From a virus, in IMG/VR virus record IMGVR_UViG_3300009370_002305, positions 1 to 45,719 of that record: 45,719 nucleotides of DNA; one strand, 5' to 3'. A model generated the notes under the pieces. It ran no database searches, was not told where the DNA came from, and saw only the letters and a program-made list of their open reading frames with translations. Positions within the stretch are counted from its first letter, which is position 1. The number at the start of each line of letters is the position of its first letter. Positions 35,979 to 43,709 of this stretch are shown here, in pieces. Both the position numbers and the translations under genes were made by a program.

Positions 35979-36531
35979 GAAGAGCCCCCGTACTTGTTCC
36001 GCGCTGACCCCTCGCAAGAGCTGCCGACTGATCGGTAATCTTATATCCTACTGTTCCGGTCGGAGCAGCGGGTCTTTGAGGCTGTTGTGCCCCCTTACCT
36101 CCCAGTATTGGAGCCACCGTTGTGCCCTCCGTCTTAGTAGCCGTTGGAGTCTTTGGAGGAGACTTATATGTTCTCTTGTTCTTGGGGTCATTAGATTGAA
36201 CAAACTGGACCGCAGATGCTTTTGTAGAATTAATTGATGACTTGAAAGAATCCCAATTTTGTGGCACCGTCATATCTATCAGCACATTGTCCTTTCTAAA
36301 CTTCGGAGCAACAACAGCTCCTGCTGCTTTAACAACAGCTTCAAACGAGGTAGTCATATCCGCCCAATTATTTGATTTCAAAACTAAATTTTGCTCTTTA
36401 AAATAATCTTCAAGAGCAGTCTTTAAAGCTGCACTTTGAGCAATCTTAATAAGAAAACAGACTTCATCTGCGAAGCCTTTTTGTCCAATCTTGCATAAGT
36501 AATTTGCCAAGTGTAACAGCCGAGACTGCAT
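35965..36531 (-). CDS. Hypothetical protein with N-terminal shared module, 188 aa
   Basis: The first 33 residues (MQSRLLHLANYLCKIGQKGF... ending LIKIAQS) are a divergent copy of the module found in its neighbours. A helical part follows (residues 35-75). The C-terminal 80 residues are a Pro/Thr/Lys/Gly-rich, probably disordered tail ending in ARGQRGTSTGALHGVG. GGAG stands 6 bases before ATG 36531. It overlaps the start of the 862-residue ORF. The body has no recognised domain. The module suggests that this protein goes to the same place as the other carriers. Confidence 0.8.
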   Translation of the reverse strand: MQSRLLHLANYLCKIGQKGFADEVCFLIKIAQSAALKTALEDYFKEQNLVLKSNNWADMTTSFEAVVKAAGAVVAPKFRKDNVLIDMTVPQNWDSFKSSINSTKASAVQFVQSNDPKNKRTYKSPPKTPTATKTEGTTVAPILGGKGAQQPQRPAAPTGTVGYKITDQSAALARGQRGTSTGALHGVG

Positions 36532-36533
36532 AA

Positions 36534-37517
36534 CTATCTCCTAACTATGCCATAATATCTCGAAAAATCACTTGCCAACTTTTTAAAAGAAGGCCTTTCA
36601 TTAGCTTCGACAGTTTGCTGGTCCACAGCCTTGTCTTCCTCATCTTTAGGAGGCCCAACTATCGCTTGACCTTCGGCAGACTCAGGAGGAACATCTGTAG
36701 CTACAGCAGTTTCAGACTTATCATCCCACACTCTCATCTGAGCGATTCTCGTATCAACCTGACTTGAGTCAAGACCCTCAACCGCCATCAAAGAGTCTTT
36801 CAAAAACTTGCTCCTGGCTGGATCTCTCATAACTTCTTCTCTATATTTAGAGCCTTCCTCTTTGAACATTCTCACTGACTCTCGATATAAAGGCATATTC
36901 TCTTTTGTATGTTCTGCAAGCCAAGCGTCATAGCTCTCTTTATCCACAGGAGTTTTGTCCATTGACTCTCTGTGCTTTCTGTTTACACTTTGCACAGTCT
37001 CTTGGTTTCTGGACATACCCGCTCTTACCCTGTCGATATTCTTTCCCCAAAAATCAAACATCCCCCTCAAAGTTGGATAATAGCCATTCTTTTCTGCATA
37101 CAAAGTCCAGGCCGATTGATTATTAGAAAGAGTAATTCCTGCCGGAACAATTGCAGCCTCTTCTTCTCCTGACAACTTTGCAAACTCTTCAAATGCAGTG
37201 GAGGTTCCACTGACCCAAGCTGAAGGCACAGACACTGCCTTCATTAACTCCTCTGGATTTGTTCTAACTGAGTGATCTAATTTAGTTGCATCAACTATTT
37301 TCTGATCGAGATTGAGGTCCATCATCAAAGATGCCAGATAAGCATTAAACTCTTGCAAGGTCTTAGGCTTTGATTCAGCCCAAGTATAAGTGCCTCCAGT
37401 ATCAGGATTAATTCCAGTTACCTGCGCCTTCTTTAGAATACTATCAAGCTTATCTGCCAAATCTCTGTGACCAATTTGGTCTAGATGATTTGCTAGTTTA
37501 ACCAGCCCTTCTCTCAT
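36534..37517 (-). CDS. Hypothetical protein with N-terminal shared module, 327 aa
   Basis: It begins MREGLVKLANHLDQIGHRDL with the module ending SILKKAQ, nearly identical to the internal copy in the neighbouring zincin ORF. The rest is helical and charged, with a Lys/Glu/Arg-rich middle (about residues 165-235) and an acidic Asp/Glu-rich linker before a short basic C-terminus (FKKLASDFSRYYGIVRR). AGGGG stands 6 bases before ATG 37517. The high DNA identity of its first 49 coding bases with the neighbour suggests recent duplication or conversion. Function unknown. Confidence 0.8.
   Translation of the reverse strand: MREGLVKLANHLDQIGHRDLADKLDSILKKAQVTGINPDTGGTYTWAESKPKTLQEFNAYLASLMMDLNLDQKIVDATKLDHSVRTNPEELMKAVSVPSAWVSGTSTAFEEFAKLSGEEEAAIVPAGITLSNNQSAWTLYAEKNGYYPTLRGMFDFWGKNIDRVRAGMSRNQETVQSVNRKHRESMDKTPVDKESYDAWLAEHTKENMPLYRESVRMFKEEGSKYREEVMRDPARSKFLKDSLMAVEGLDSSQVDTRIAQMRVWDDKSETAVATDVPPESAEGQAIVGPPKDEEDKAVDQQTVEANERPSFKKLASDFSRYYGIVRR
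37453..37501. repeat. Direct DNA repeat encoding the shared module, copy B
   Basis: These 49 bases match 37845-37893 at 46 positions, with 392-base spacing and the same orientation. They encode the LVKLANHLDQIGHRDLADK part of the module at the start of the 327-residue protein. Confidence 0.85.
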
Positions 37518-37519
37518 GA

Positions 37520-38416
37520 CTATCCCCTATATACCTTGCCGCCGCTATAAGTAAACTCACCCGACATTAGCTTTGCCATCTTAGCAATCCTGTCTGAAGC
37601 TTCTGAAGTTGAAACCATGATGCCATCAGTTTCATCCGAAGCAGCATCCCAAGCTTCATCTAAAGCCATATCAGCTTCCGGGTCCACTGGCGGATCGCCA
37701 GAAACCTCAACAACAGCTTCTGCTACCGAGTTTGCCTCTGCATCACCAGGCTGTTCCTCACCCGTGTAATCATCCGTCTGTTCTGCACCAAAGTCTACAG
37801 CGAAGTCTAGCTCATTAGCAGTCTTCAACACAGCATCTAGCCTGTCTGCCAAATCCCTATGACCAATCTGGTCTAGATGATTTGCTAGTTTAATTAATTC
37901 TTTTTTCATTTTAAGTTCTCCATTAGCACTTAGTTTAACAAAAGCTACATTACTTTTATTATTTTCATTAATAATAGATCTAGAAGCAAAGACTGGAGTA
38001 AAAGAATTCTCTTTCGCCTCCGCAACAGCCTCTCCTCCTGGAAAGTTATGATCTGTATGATCATCAATATGTGCCAACTCATGAATTAGAGTCTTGGCAA
38101 CCCTAGCTATAACTTCCTGAAACGCAGGATCTGAATCCTGCATTTGATTTATTTTAGACAACATACCTTGTGGCCATTCTTTTTCTAAATTTGTAACAAC
38201 AATATTGATAGAATCAAGTATTCCATCATCATTTATATCACCTGTAGACACAAAAGCTTTAGCTCTTGCATCAGCCCCACTAGGCGTTGTTTGATGAAAC
38301 TTTATACGGCCTGGAGAGCTTATAAGCTGACGAACATTATTAGGCAAATTAGTAATGCCTCTCAGTCCAGATAAGATCTTTGGCCAATAAGATGGATCTG
38401 CAGTTTTGTTAATCAT
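37520..38416 (-). CDS. HExxH zincin-like domain fused to shared module, 298 aa
   Basis: The first 169 residues look like a small zinc metallopeptidase. VAKTLIHELAHIDDHTDH carries HExxH at 112-116 with a further HxxDH, followed by FPGGEAVAEAKENSF with a possible Glu ligand. At residue 170 (ATG 37909) a full copy of the shared module starts, MKKELIKLANHLDQIGHRDL ending AVLKTAN, directly after a GGAG site. It is followed by an acidic tail. So the ORF may yield a fusion and a separate 129-residue C-terminal product. ATG 38416 has no clear ribosome binding site. The peptidase call rests on one motif. Confidence 0.8.
   Translation of the reverse strand: MINKTADPSYWPKILSGLRGITNLPNNVRQLISSPGRIKFHQTTPSGADARAKAFVSTGDINDDGILDSINIVVTNLEKEWPQGMLSKINQMQDSDPAFQEVIARVAKTLIHELAHIDDHTDHNFPGGEAVAEAKENSFTPVFASRSIINENNKSNVAFVKLSANGELKMKKELIKLANHLDQIGHRDLADRLDAVLKTANELDFAVDFGAEQTDDYTGEEQPGDAEANSVAEAVVEVSGDPPVDPEADMALDEAWDAASDETDGIMVSTSEASDRIAKMAKLMSGEFTYSGGKVYRG
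37845..37893. repeat. Direct DNA repeat encoding the shared module, copy A
   Basis: This copy lies inside the 298-residue zincin-like ORF, 15 bases downstream of its internal ATG. It differs at three bases from the copy at 37453-37501, and two of the three look silent. Confidence 0.85.
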
Positions 38417-38419
38417 ATA

Positions 38420-41400
38420 TTAAACACTTCTAATAATAGAATTTTTATAAGGTATTTCTTCAAAGATATCATACATTTTCTCAAGATCTGCACTTAAGTT
38501 GTGCTGCCCCAATAGCACTCCCAAAGCAAGTATCTTGTCCGAACTTGTCTTCTTAAACCCAAGTTCCATTATTATTTCCGCTATTCTTAAGTTAATAATC
38601 TTTGACCTAGCTTTTTGGATTCTTTTCTTTGATACGCCAGATTCTCTAAGTTTTTTCTCGCTCTTTCCTAAATACCTCAATATCTCTGTTACAGTATCTT
38701 TATCTGGACTTTTATACTCAATATCAACTTCCCCAAAAAGACTTCTTAATATAGACTCTGCCTCTAAATACTTGTCAACACTAAGCTCCGAGTCCCTCTG
38801 CTCCTGCCGCTCTTTCTTTTTATCCCTTTCCTCCTTAAGCCTTTCATAATAAATGCGCTTATTTTGCATCGGAGTCAATGAATAATCATAATCCCCCTTC
38901 TTCTTTACAGGGAACATATCTCTTAGCTTACCAATGTTCTCTTCAGTAGCAGGAATTTCAAACACATCAACAGACCCAATAGACCCATCAGATGCTTCAA
39001 TTTGAAAGCCCATCTCATTAGCTCCTAAAGCTTTTGGCATTTCTACATAGAGCTTATTTTTTTTCACCTTATTCTGTATAGCGGAGCCTCCTGATTTGAG
39101 CATATAAATATTTTGTCGCCCCATCTTTTGAGCTGTATTTATAGCGCTTATGAGAACTAAGTAAGGATAGTTTTGTGATATAACTTCAATATGCTTCTTA
39201 GCATCATCAACATCTTCCTTTGAATACTTTTCCCTTAAGGCATATAAGCCTTCGGGTATTACCCCCAACTCGTCTAAGCGCTTCCTTATCTTCAAAGCTC
39301 TCTCTCTATATATAGATGATGACTCTTTGTAGGCTATAATCTTTTCTTCTTCAGTTGATGAATATGAAGATGCAACACTATCAGCCTGACTTGCCCTTTC
39401 CTTGTAAGACATAAAGTCATCCTCTGTCATTATCTCCTCGTCTTCTAACGGAAAAGAATACTGATCAGGATCGCGGCCATATCTAGGCCTTCTTAGCTCC
39501 ACTCCATCTTCGTATACAAGATTATATTTAGTTCCAGTCTTAACCTCTCTGTATGGAACACCGCTATATGCAGTTCTGGTGGGAGGCATCCTCTTGAAAG
39601 TTCTGTCTAAAACTACAGGATAATCTGACTGTATTTGTTCAATCATAACCTCTCCTCCATCTGCAAAGCCAAGTCTTTTCCCGAAAACCGGAAAAGAAGC
39701 CAATGCCCAAGCGGAGGTAAATCCAGAACTTCCTATGTTTGTGTGGCCCACGAAGTCTGCTGCACTAACTAAATTTTTATTTATATCATACAACACTAAA
39801 GAAGGGGCTCTGTTATCTTGAGTAAGCTCATACCTAACAGCATTTTCCGTTAAAATAGCCGGTCTTTGAGCATCCTGATAACCAGAATACTTTATCCTAG
39901 ACCCGATGATAGGTTCTACTTCAACATCATTATGAGAATTATCATATATCTCCTTTGCTTCGCCTAACTCTTTTACATGCTCTAATCTTTTTAGAGCAAA
40001 CTCGAAAGGCTTAGGGATTAAAGCGTAAGGGCTGTCATCACTATAGTGTGTATAAAAATGCGAAAAATAAGAATCACTATCATTCTTCTCTATCACTATC
40101 CTTAAAACTTTCTTCATCATTGCGTTCATCCTTCGGTATGTATCTCTCTCAAGAACGCTCTGAGCCTTCCACTTCATTTCCAAATAACATTTATAATTCT
40201 TTTCTAAATTTTCAGAAAGATTTTCAAACCATATATTTGCAAACCTCTCCCTCCAATGAGGGGCCATTGAATCTCTATTATAAAGTAATTCAATTATATT
40301 TACGCAACTATTTTCAGCGGCACTATCAATCAATGCTTGAAAAATCTTACCAGAGTCCTCATAAGTAAACTCAATTAAGTCTCTCCATTCAGAGTGCATG
40401 TCTTCTAGCAGCCCCGATAGAGAGAACTTCCATAAAGCAAACAACTTATCAGGAGGGAACGCAGCAGCAATGTCTTCCTCTCTTATAATTGTTTGATATA
40501 CCGTGGCCACATCTTTTTTGATTTGGTCATCATTAAATATATCTACGGTGTCGCTCATAAAGTGACCGCCTATGATATAGGCCCGTATAGCTAAGGATCT
40601 ATATTTCTCCTTTGACTCTTCTGGAACCTTTTCGTCTATAAGAGTCTTGATTGAGGAGCCATAGTGGCTATCTTTAATATTTAAGAAATATGCTGGATAT
40701 TTATTAGCTAATATTTTTATAACAGAATCTAATAAGTCTGGATATTTCTCTTTGTATTCTTGAAAAAAAGGAATGATAAAGTTATCTTTAAAAAACCATT
40801 CCTTATCTGCGTCGGGCCAACCGGCAGAGTTATCGCTAAAGACTTCAACCATACTAGCGACCATCTTCTTTTCATACTTTGGCAAATACTTTCCGACCTG
40901 TAGCCTTTGCAGAGCCGCTAAATCGCCAGAAGAAACAGCCTTCTTTACCTTCTCAATATATAGCTCTTGATTGTTAGCTATATCAATATCATATCCAGAA
41001 TTTATTTCGTTAACAAATATAGCTTTCGCTTTGTCGCTTAATTCAATTAAGTCTTCAGAAGCAATAATCAATGTCGAAAGGGTGTCTTTATAATACCCCC
41101 TCTTTTCTACAACAGCATCTGCAACTTTATCTAGCCAGAGGGTTAGAGCTTCAGATACCATAGACCTAACTTCATTACTAAGAGACTGCACACCCCTAGG
41201 AACAACCTTCTTAACCTCACTTACAGTATCATAATCAATGCTCTCTATATTCTCAATATAGGTCCCAACTTCATCTAATGTTCTTAAAAACTTATTTAAA
41301 AAATATTGACTCATAATAGAGTCTGTATACATAACATAATTATAATAATCTGGCCCACCAGAAGTCTTGTCGTCTAAAGCGCTTATTACAGACGGATCTT

Positions 41401-41737
41401 GAAGAACTGTAGACATGTTTGCTGCGTCCAAACCCCTGATTGCTCGAACGAAATTAGAAGCATTTGACTCTTCTAGCATCTTTTTGTAAAAAGATGGCAA
41501 CTGCTCAAGGCTCTCATTTACCAACCAGTGTATTATGGCCTTCGGATTTCTAATAGAATCAAAATCCTCACTCATTATATTCTCAAAAGCTTGTGCTAAT
41601 TCCTGATTATCCGAAGGTTCTTCTTCATATTCTGGAAATCTTTTAGATAACATATAGCTTACAAAAAGCGCCTCATCCTCCTCAGATGCTGCTTTTAATA
41701 AATTAATTATATTTTTAAGTCTAACTTTAGGAATCAT
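38420..41737 (-). CDS. Large hypothetical protein with IQSD-type polyvalent-like domain, 1105 aa
   Basis: The first 600 residues are helical and repeat-like with no recognised motif. Near 697-706 is VMIEQIQSDYP. The phrase (I/V)EE(I/L)QSDW marks a domain common in very large phage and mobile-element proteins described as polyvalent. The matching later part, YPYLVLISAINTAQKMGRQN (about 850-880), also fits that domain. Residues about 950-990 form a highly charged Lys/Glu/Arg helix (ERLKEERDKKKERQEQRDSE). Such proteins are thought to be packaged and injected. That role is inference. The start ATG 41737 has only a weak AGAG site. Confidence 0.75.
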   Translation of the reverse strand: MIPKVRLKNIINLLKAASEEDEALFVSYMLSKRFPEYEEEPSDNQELAQAFENIMSEDFDSIRNPKAIIHWLVNESLEQLPSFYKKMLEESNASNFVRAIRGLDAANMSTVLQDPSVISALDDKTSGGPDYYNYVMYTDSIMSQYFLNKFLRTLDEVGTYIENIESIDYDTVSEVKKVVPRGVQSLSNEVRSMVSEALTLWLDKVADAVVEKRGYYKDTLSTLIIASEDLIELSDKAKAIFVNEINSGYDIDIANNQELYIEKVKKAVSSGDLAALQRLQVGKYLPKYEKKMVASMVEVFSDNSAGWPDADKEWFFKDNFIIPFFQEYKEKYPDLLDSVIKILANKYPAYFLNIKDSHYGSSIKTLIDEKVPEESKEKYRSLAIRAYIIGGHFMSDTVDIFNDDQIKKDVATVYQTIIREEDIAAAFPPDKLFALWKFSLSGLLEDMHSEWRDLIEFTYEDSGKIFQALIDSAAENSCVNIIELLYNRDSMAPHWRERFANIWFENLSENLEKNYKCYLEMKWKAQSVLERDTYRRMNAMMKKVLRIVIEKNDSDSYFSHFYTHYSDDSPYALIPKPFEFALKRLEHVKELGEAKEIYDNSHNDVEVEPIIGSRIKYSGYQDAQRPAILTENAVRYELTQDNRAPSLVLYDINKNLVSAADFVGHTNIGSSGFTSAWALASFPVFGKRLGFADGGEVMIEQIQSDYPVVLDRTFKRMPPTRTAYSGVPYREVKTGTKYNLVYEDGVELRRPRYGRDPDQYSFPLEDEEIMTEDDFMSYKERASQADSVASSYSSTEEEKIIAYKESSSIYRERALKIRKRLDELGVIPEGLYALREKYSKEDVDDAKKHIEVISQNYPYLVLISAINTAQKMGRQNIYMLKSGGSAIQNKVKKNKLYVEMPKALGANEMGFQIEASDGSIGSVDVFEIPATEENIGKLRDMFPVKKKGDYDYSLTPMQNKRIYYERLKEERDKKKERQEQRDSELSVDKYLEAESILRSLFGEVDIEYKSPDKDTVTEILRYLGKSEKKLRESGVSKKRIQKARSKIINLRIAEIIMELGFKKTSSDKILALGVLLGQHNLSADLEKMYDIFEEIPYKNSIIRSV

Positions 41738-41746
41738 GTCTATGCT

Positions 41747-42160
41747 CTAAAACTTTGGAACAAATAATCTTGGCTTTTTTGGACGACGATAAACAGTTGA
41801 TGTAGTTAATATATCAATGCCATCCTGTCTTATTATAGAAAAGAAAAAATTAAAAGCCCTTCTTGTTTTCACCTTTCTAATCTCAATCCACTCTCTCTTT
41901 TTAGAAGAAATATCAGAAGAATTAGACAGAAACATATGAACAGCTGAATCTGCACTAGCCGCAAAGTCTTGGGCTATAACATCATTCAACTTTCTGTTGC
42001 TTAAGTCATATAACATGTCTCTTTTGTCTGACCATATTTCATTAAAATACTTTCTATACTTCATCCTTGTTGTGGTAGATACCCTTATAGGCAAGCCGGT
42101 TCTGGGATCAGACAGAGTTGCCTCTTCTATTCCAGCTTCCTTTAAGAATTCTTTGTTCAT
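41747..42160 (-). CDS. Hypothetical protein, 137 aa
   Basis: I choose ATG 42160 (MNKEFLKEAGIEEATLSDPR), which has AGGG 6 bases upstream. The frame extends to 42202 but that part overlaps the promoter region just past the terminator. The protein is basic, with a central helical region and a KTRRAFNFFFSIIRQ segment near the C-terminus. It is the first gene after the strong terminator at 42203-42234, so it should head a new transcription unit covering the module-bearing genes. No family is recognised. Confidence 0.75.
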   Translation of the reverse strand: MNKEFLKEAGIEEATLSDPRTGLPIRVSTTTRMKYRKYFNEIWSDKRDMLYDLSNRKLNDVIAQDFAASADSAVHMFLSNSSDISSKKREWIEIRKVKTRRAFNFFFSIIRQDGIDILTTSTVYRRPKKPRLFVPKF

Positions 42161-42202
42161 TATACGCCCTTTAATTTCATAAGTAATATATATTATTAGC
42201 AT

Positions 42203-42234
42203 AAAAAAAGCCCAACCGTCATGGTTGGGCTTTT
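42203..42234 (-). terminator. Strong rho-independent terminator
   Basis: A perfect 12-base stem (AAAAGCCCAACC with GGTTGGGCTTTT, arms 42206-42217 and 42223-42234) has a 5-base loop. On the minus strand it is followed by seven U. It lies 22 bases after the stop codon of the 87-residue gene and ends the GroEL-led transcription unit. Confidence 0.95.
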
Positions 42235-42256
42235 AATTCATATCAGCATGAATTTA

Positions 42257-42520
42257 TTACAGGGTTACAAAATAAGCCAAGAATTTGAACAAGCCTTCTT
42301 CGCTATCAACCTTAATCTTCTTAGGCATCTTTTCATAACCATGCCTAATCAAATCAACTTTTTGTTCCCTATAATGAGATTCAACCTTATCCTTGGCTAC
42401 TGCCATTATTGATCCATCGAAACTCACTTTCAAAAACTCATTCACTTCCGAATTTTCATCTATAGAAAACCCCGAAACTCGATTCTTATGAACAGGGGAG
42501 TCTAACCATATATATTCCAT
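42257..42520 (-). CDS. Small hypothetical protein, 87 aa
   Basis: The frame is open from 42655, but most of that overlaps the upstream gene. I place the start at ATG 42520, 1 base after the upstream stop, with AAGGA 8 bases before. The product begins MEYIWLDSPVHKNRVSGFSI and looks like a small soluble alpha/beta domain, with a Lys-rich segment HGYEKMPKKIKVDSEEGL. It is the last gene before a terminator. No family is recognised. Confidence 0.7.
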   Translation of the reverse strand: MEYIWLDSPVHKNRVSGFSIDENSEVNEFLKVSFDGSIMAVAKDKVESHYREQKVDLIRHGYEKMPKKIKVDSEEGLFKFLAYFVTL

Positions 42521-42521
42521 A

Positions 42522-43373
42522 TCATTCTTCCTTCGTTGGTTCATTTGCTTTTGCCGCCTCAATTGCTTCAAGCCTATTCTCAATTCTTCTCTTTGCCCAA
42601 TAAAATTCTGTTCCCATAATCGACGTAAGCAGATAATCAGGAAGGCTATCAGCAAGCTGACACACTACCTGCTCATATCTTGAATCTGTAAATTGAAGCA
42701 AAAGTTCATCAGAATTAGAATACAAGTCTACATTGCCAAGAAGAGACTTCAGCCCTTGCAAAGAAGCATCTTCACTTCCGTCACTTCTAATCTTTCTTGC
42801 AGTCTTTTTAGAGAGGAAGCCAGCGGCCACATACCTGTCATACAAAAACCCCCTGACTCCATAACACGGCTTAGTCTTTGTAAAAAAAACAGACTCCTCT
42901 ACATACTCTTTAAAGCCAGAAGGACTATTTTCTGAAAAAGAATCAAGCGCAATTCTATATGGATCTCTCACATAAGGCGTTTGACTTTGATGCAAAGCCA
43001 TCTGCATAAAGAGTTCTTTCCAATCAAAGCCTTTTACCATAGCTGCGGCTGAAAGCAAATAATTACAATGACCTAGCCAAATTGATCTAGCAGAAGTTCC
43101 GCCACTTGTTATATCCTCAGTCATTACATTAATCTTTTTTTTCCAAAAAGGAATTGAATATAGATCAATATCATTCTTCTTTGCTGTCTTGAAAATCTGC
43201 TCTAAAGAGTCATGGTTATCAACTGAACTAAATCTATCAGACAGTATAGATGGATGCAGAAGAACATGCTTTCTAAGCCGCTCTGTATCTACGCAACTAC
43301 TTCTATATCTCTCAAAGATTGAGCTTAAGCCTTTCTCTATTAGAGCTTCTTTTGTTAAAGAATTATCTGTCAT
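42522..43373 (-). CDS. Hypothetical helical protein, 283 aa
   Basis: This soluble protein begins MTDNSLTKEALIEKGLSSIF. It has a conserved-looking middle (SARSIWLGHCNYLLSAAAMV, then HQSQTPYVRDPYRIALDS). Its C-terminus, LPDYLLTS followed by YWAKRRIENRLEAI, resembles the C-termini of the proteins at 29201-30133 and 30130-30867. No catalytic motif is seen. The start has GGAG 5 bases upstream and overlaps the 90-residue gene by 4 bases. It belongs to the GroEL-led unit. Confidence 0.8.
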   Translation of the reverse strand: MTDNSLTKEALIEKGLSSIFERYRSSCVDTERLRKHVLLHPSILSDRFSSVDNHDSLEQIFKTAKKNDIDLYSIPFWKKKINVMTEDITSGGTSARSIWLGHCNYLLSAAAMVKGFDWKELFMQMALHQSQTPYVRDPYRIALDSFSENSPSGFKEYVEESVFFTKTKPCYGVRGFLYDRYVAAGFLSKKTARKIRSDGSEDASLQGLKSLLGNVDLYSNSDELLLQFTDSRYEQVVCQLADSLPDYLLTSIMGTEFYWAKRRIENRLEAIEAAKANEPTKEE

Positions 43374-43642
43374 CGCCTCTCCCCGCTAACCCAAGCTTTA
43401 AAATCTTCACTATGAGAGTCTAAAACAGAAATCTTAACACCATCGTCCAGATGGTCCCACGCTAAAGCAATCTCCCCCAAGGGAAGGGCGAGAAAAGAAT
43501 CCCGCATTTGCTTCTGTTGCGCATCATAACTTCTATTACAAGAATTAACACCTACAGCAATAAGATAATACAAGACCTCTTCTTTGCTTGGGAATTCCTC
43601 TTCAACTATTTCTAAATGAGAATTGTCACTAACGGCAGACAT
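43370..43642 (-). CDS. Small hypothetical protein, 90 aa
   Basis: The ATG at 43642 follows a perfect AAAGGAGG site by 5 bases, which decides the start against the longer frame from 43738 that overlaps groEL. The product (MSAVSDNSHLEIVEEEFPSK...) is acidic and helical, with LPLGEIALAWDHLDDGVKIS near the middle. No family is recognised. It lies 67 bases after groEL in the same unit. Confidence 0.75.
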   Translation of the reverse strand: MSAVSDNSHLEIVEEEFPSKEEVLYYLIAVGVNSCNRSYDAQQKQMRDSFLALPLGEIALAWDHLDDGVKISVLDSHSEDFKAWVSGERR

Positions 43643-43709
43643 AGAACCTCCTTTGTTCAACATAATTTCCCATACTGTAGTAACTGGTGTAAAAAATGAT
43701 TTAAAAAAA

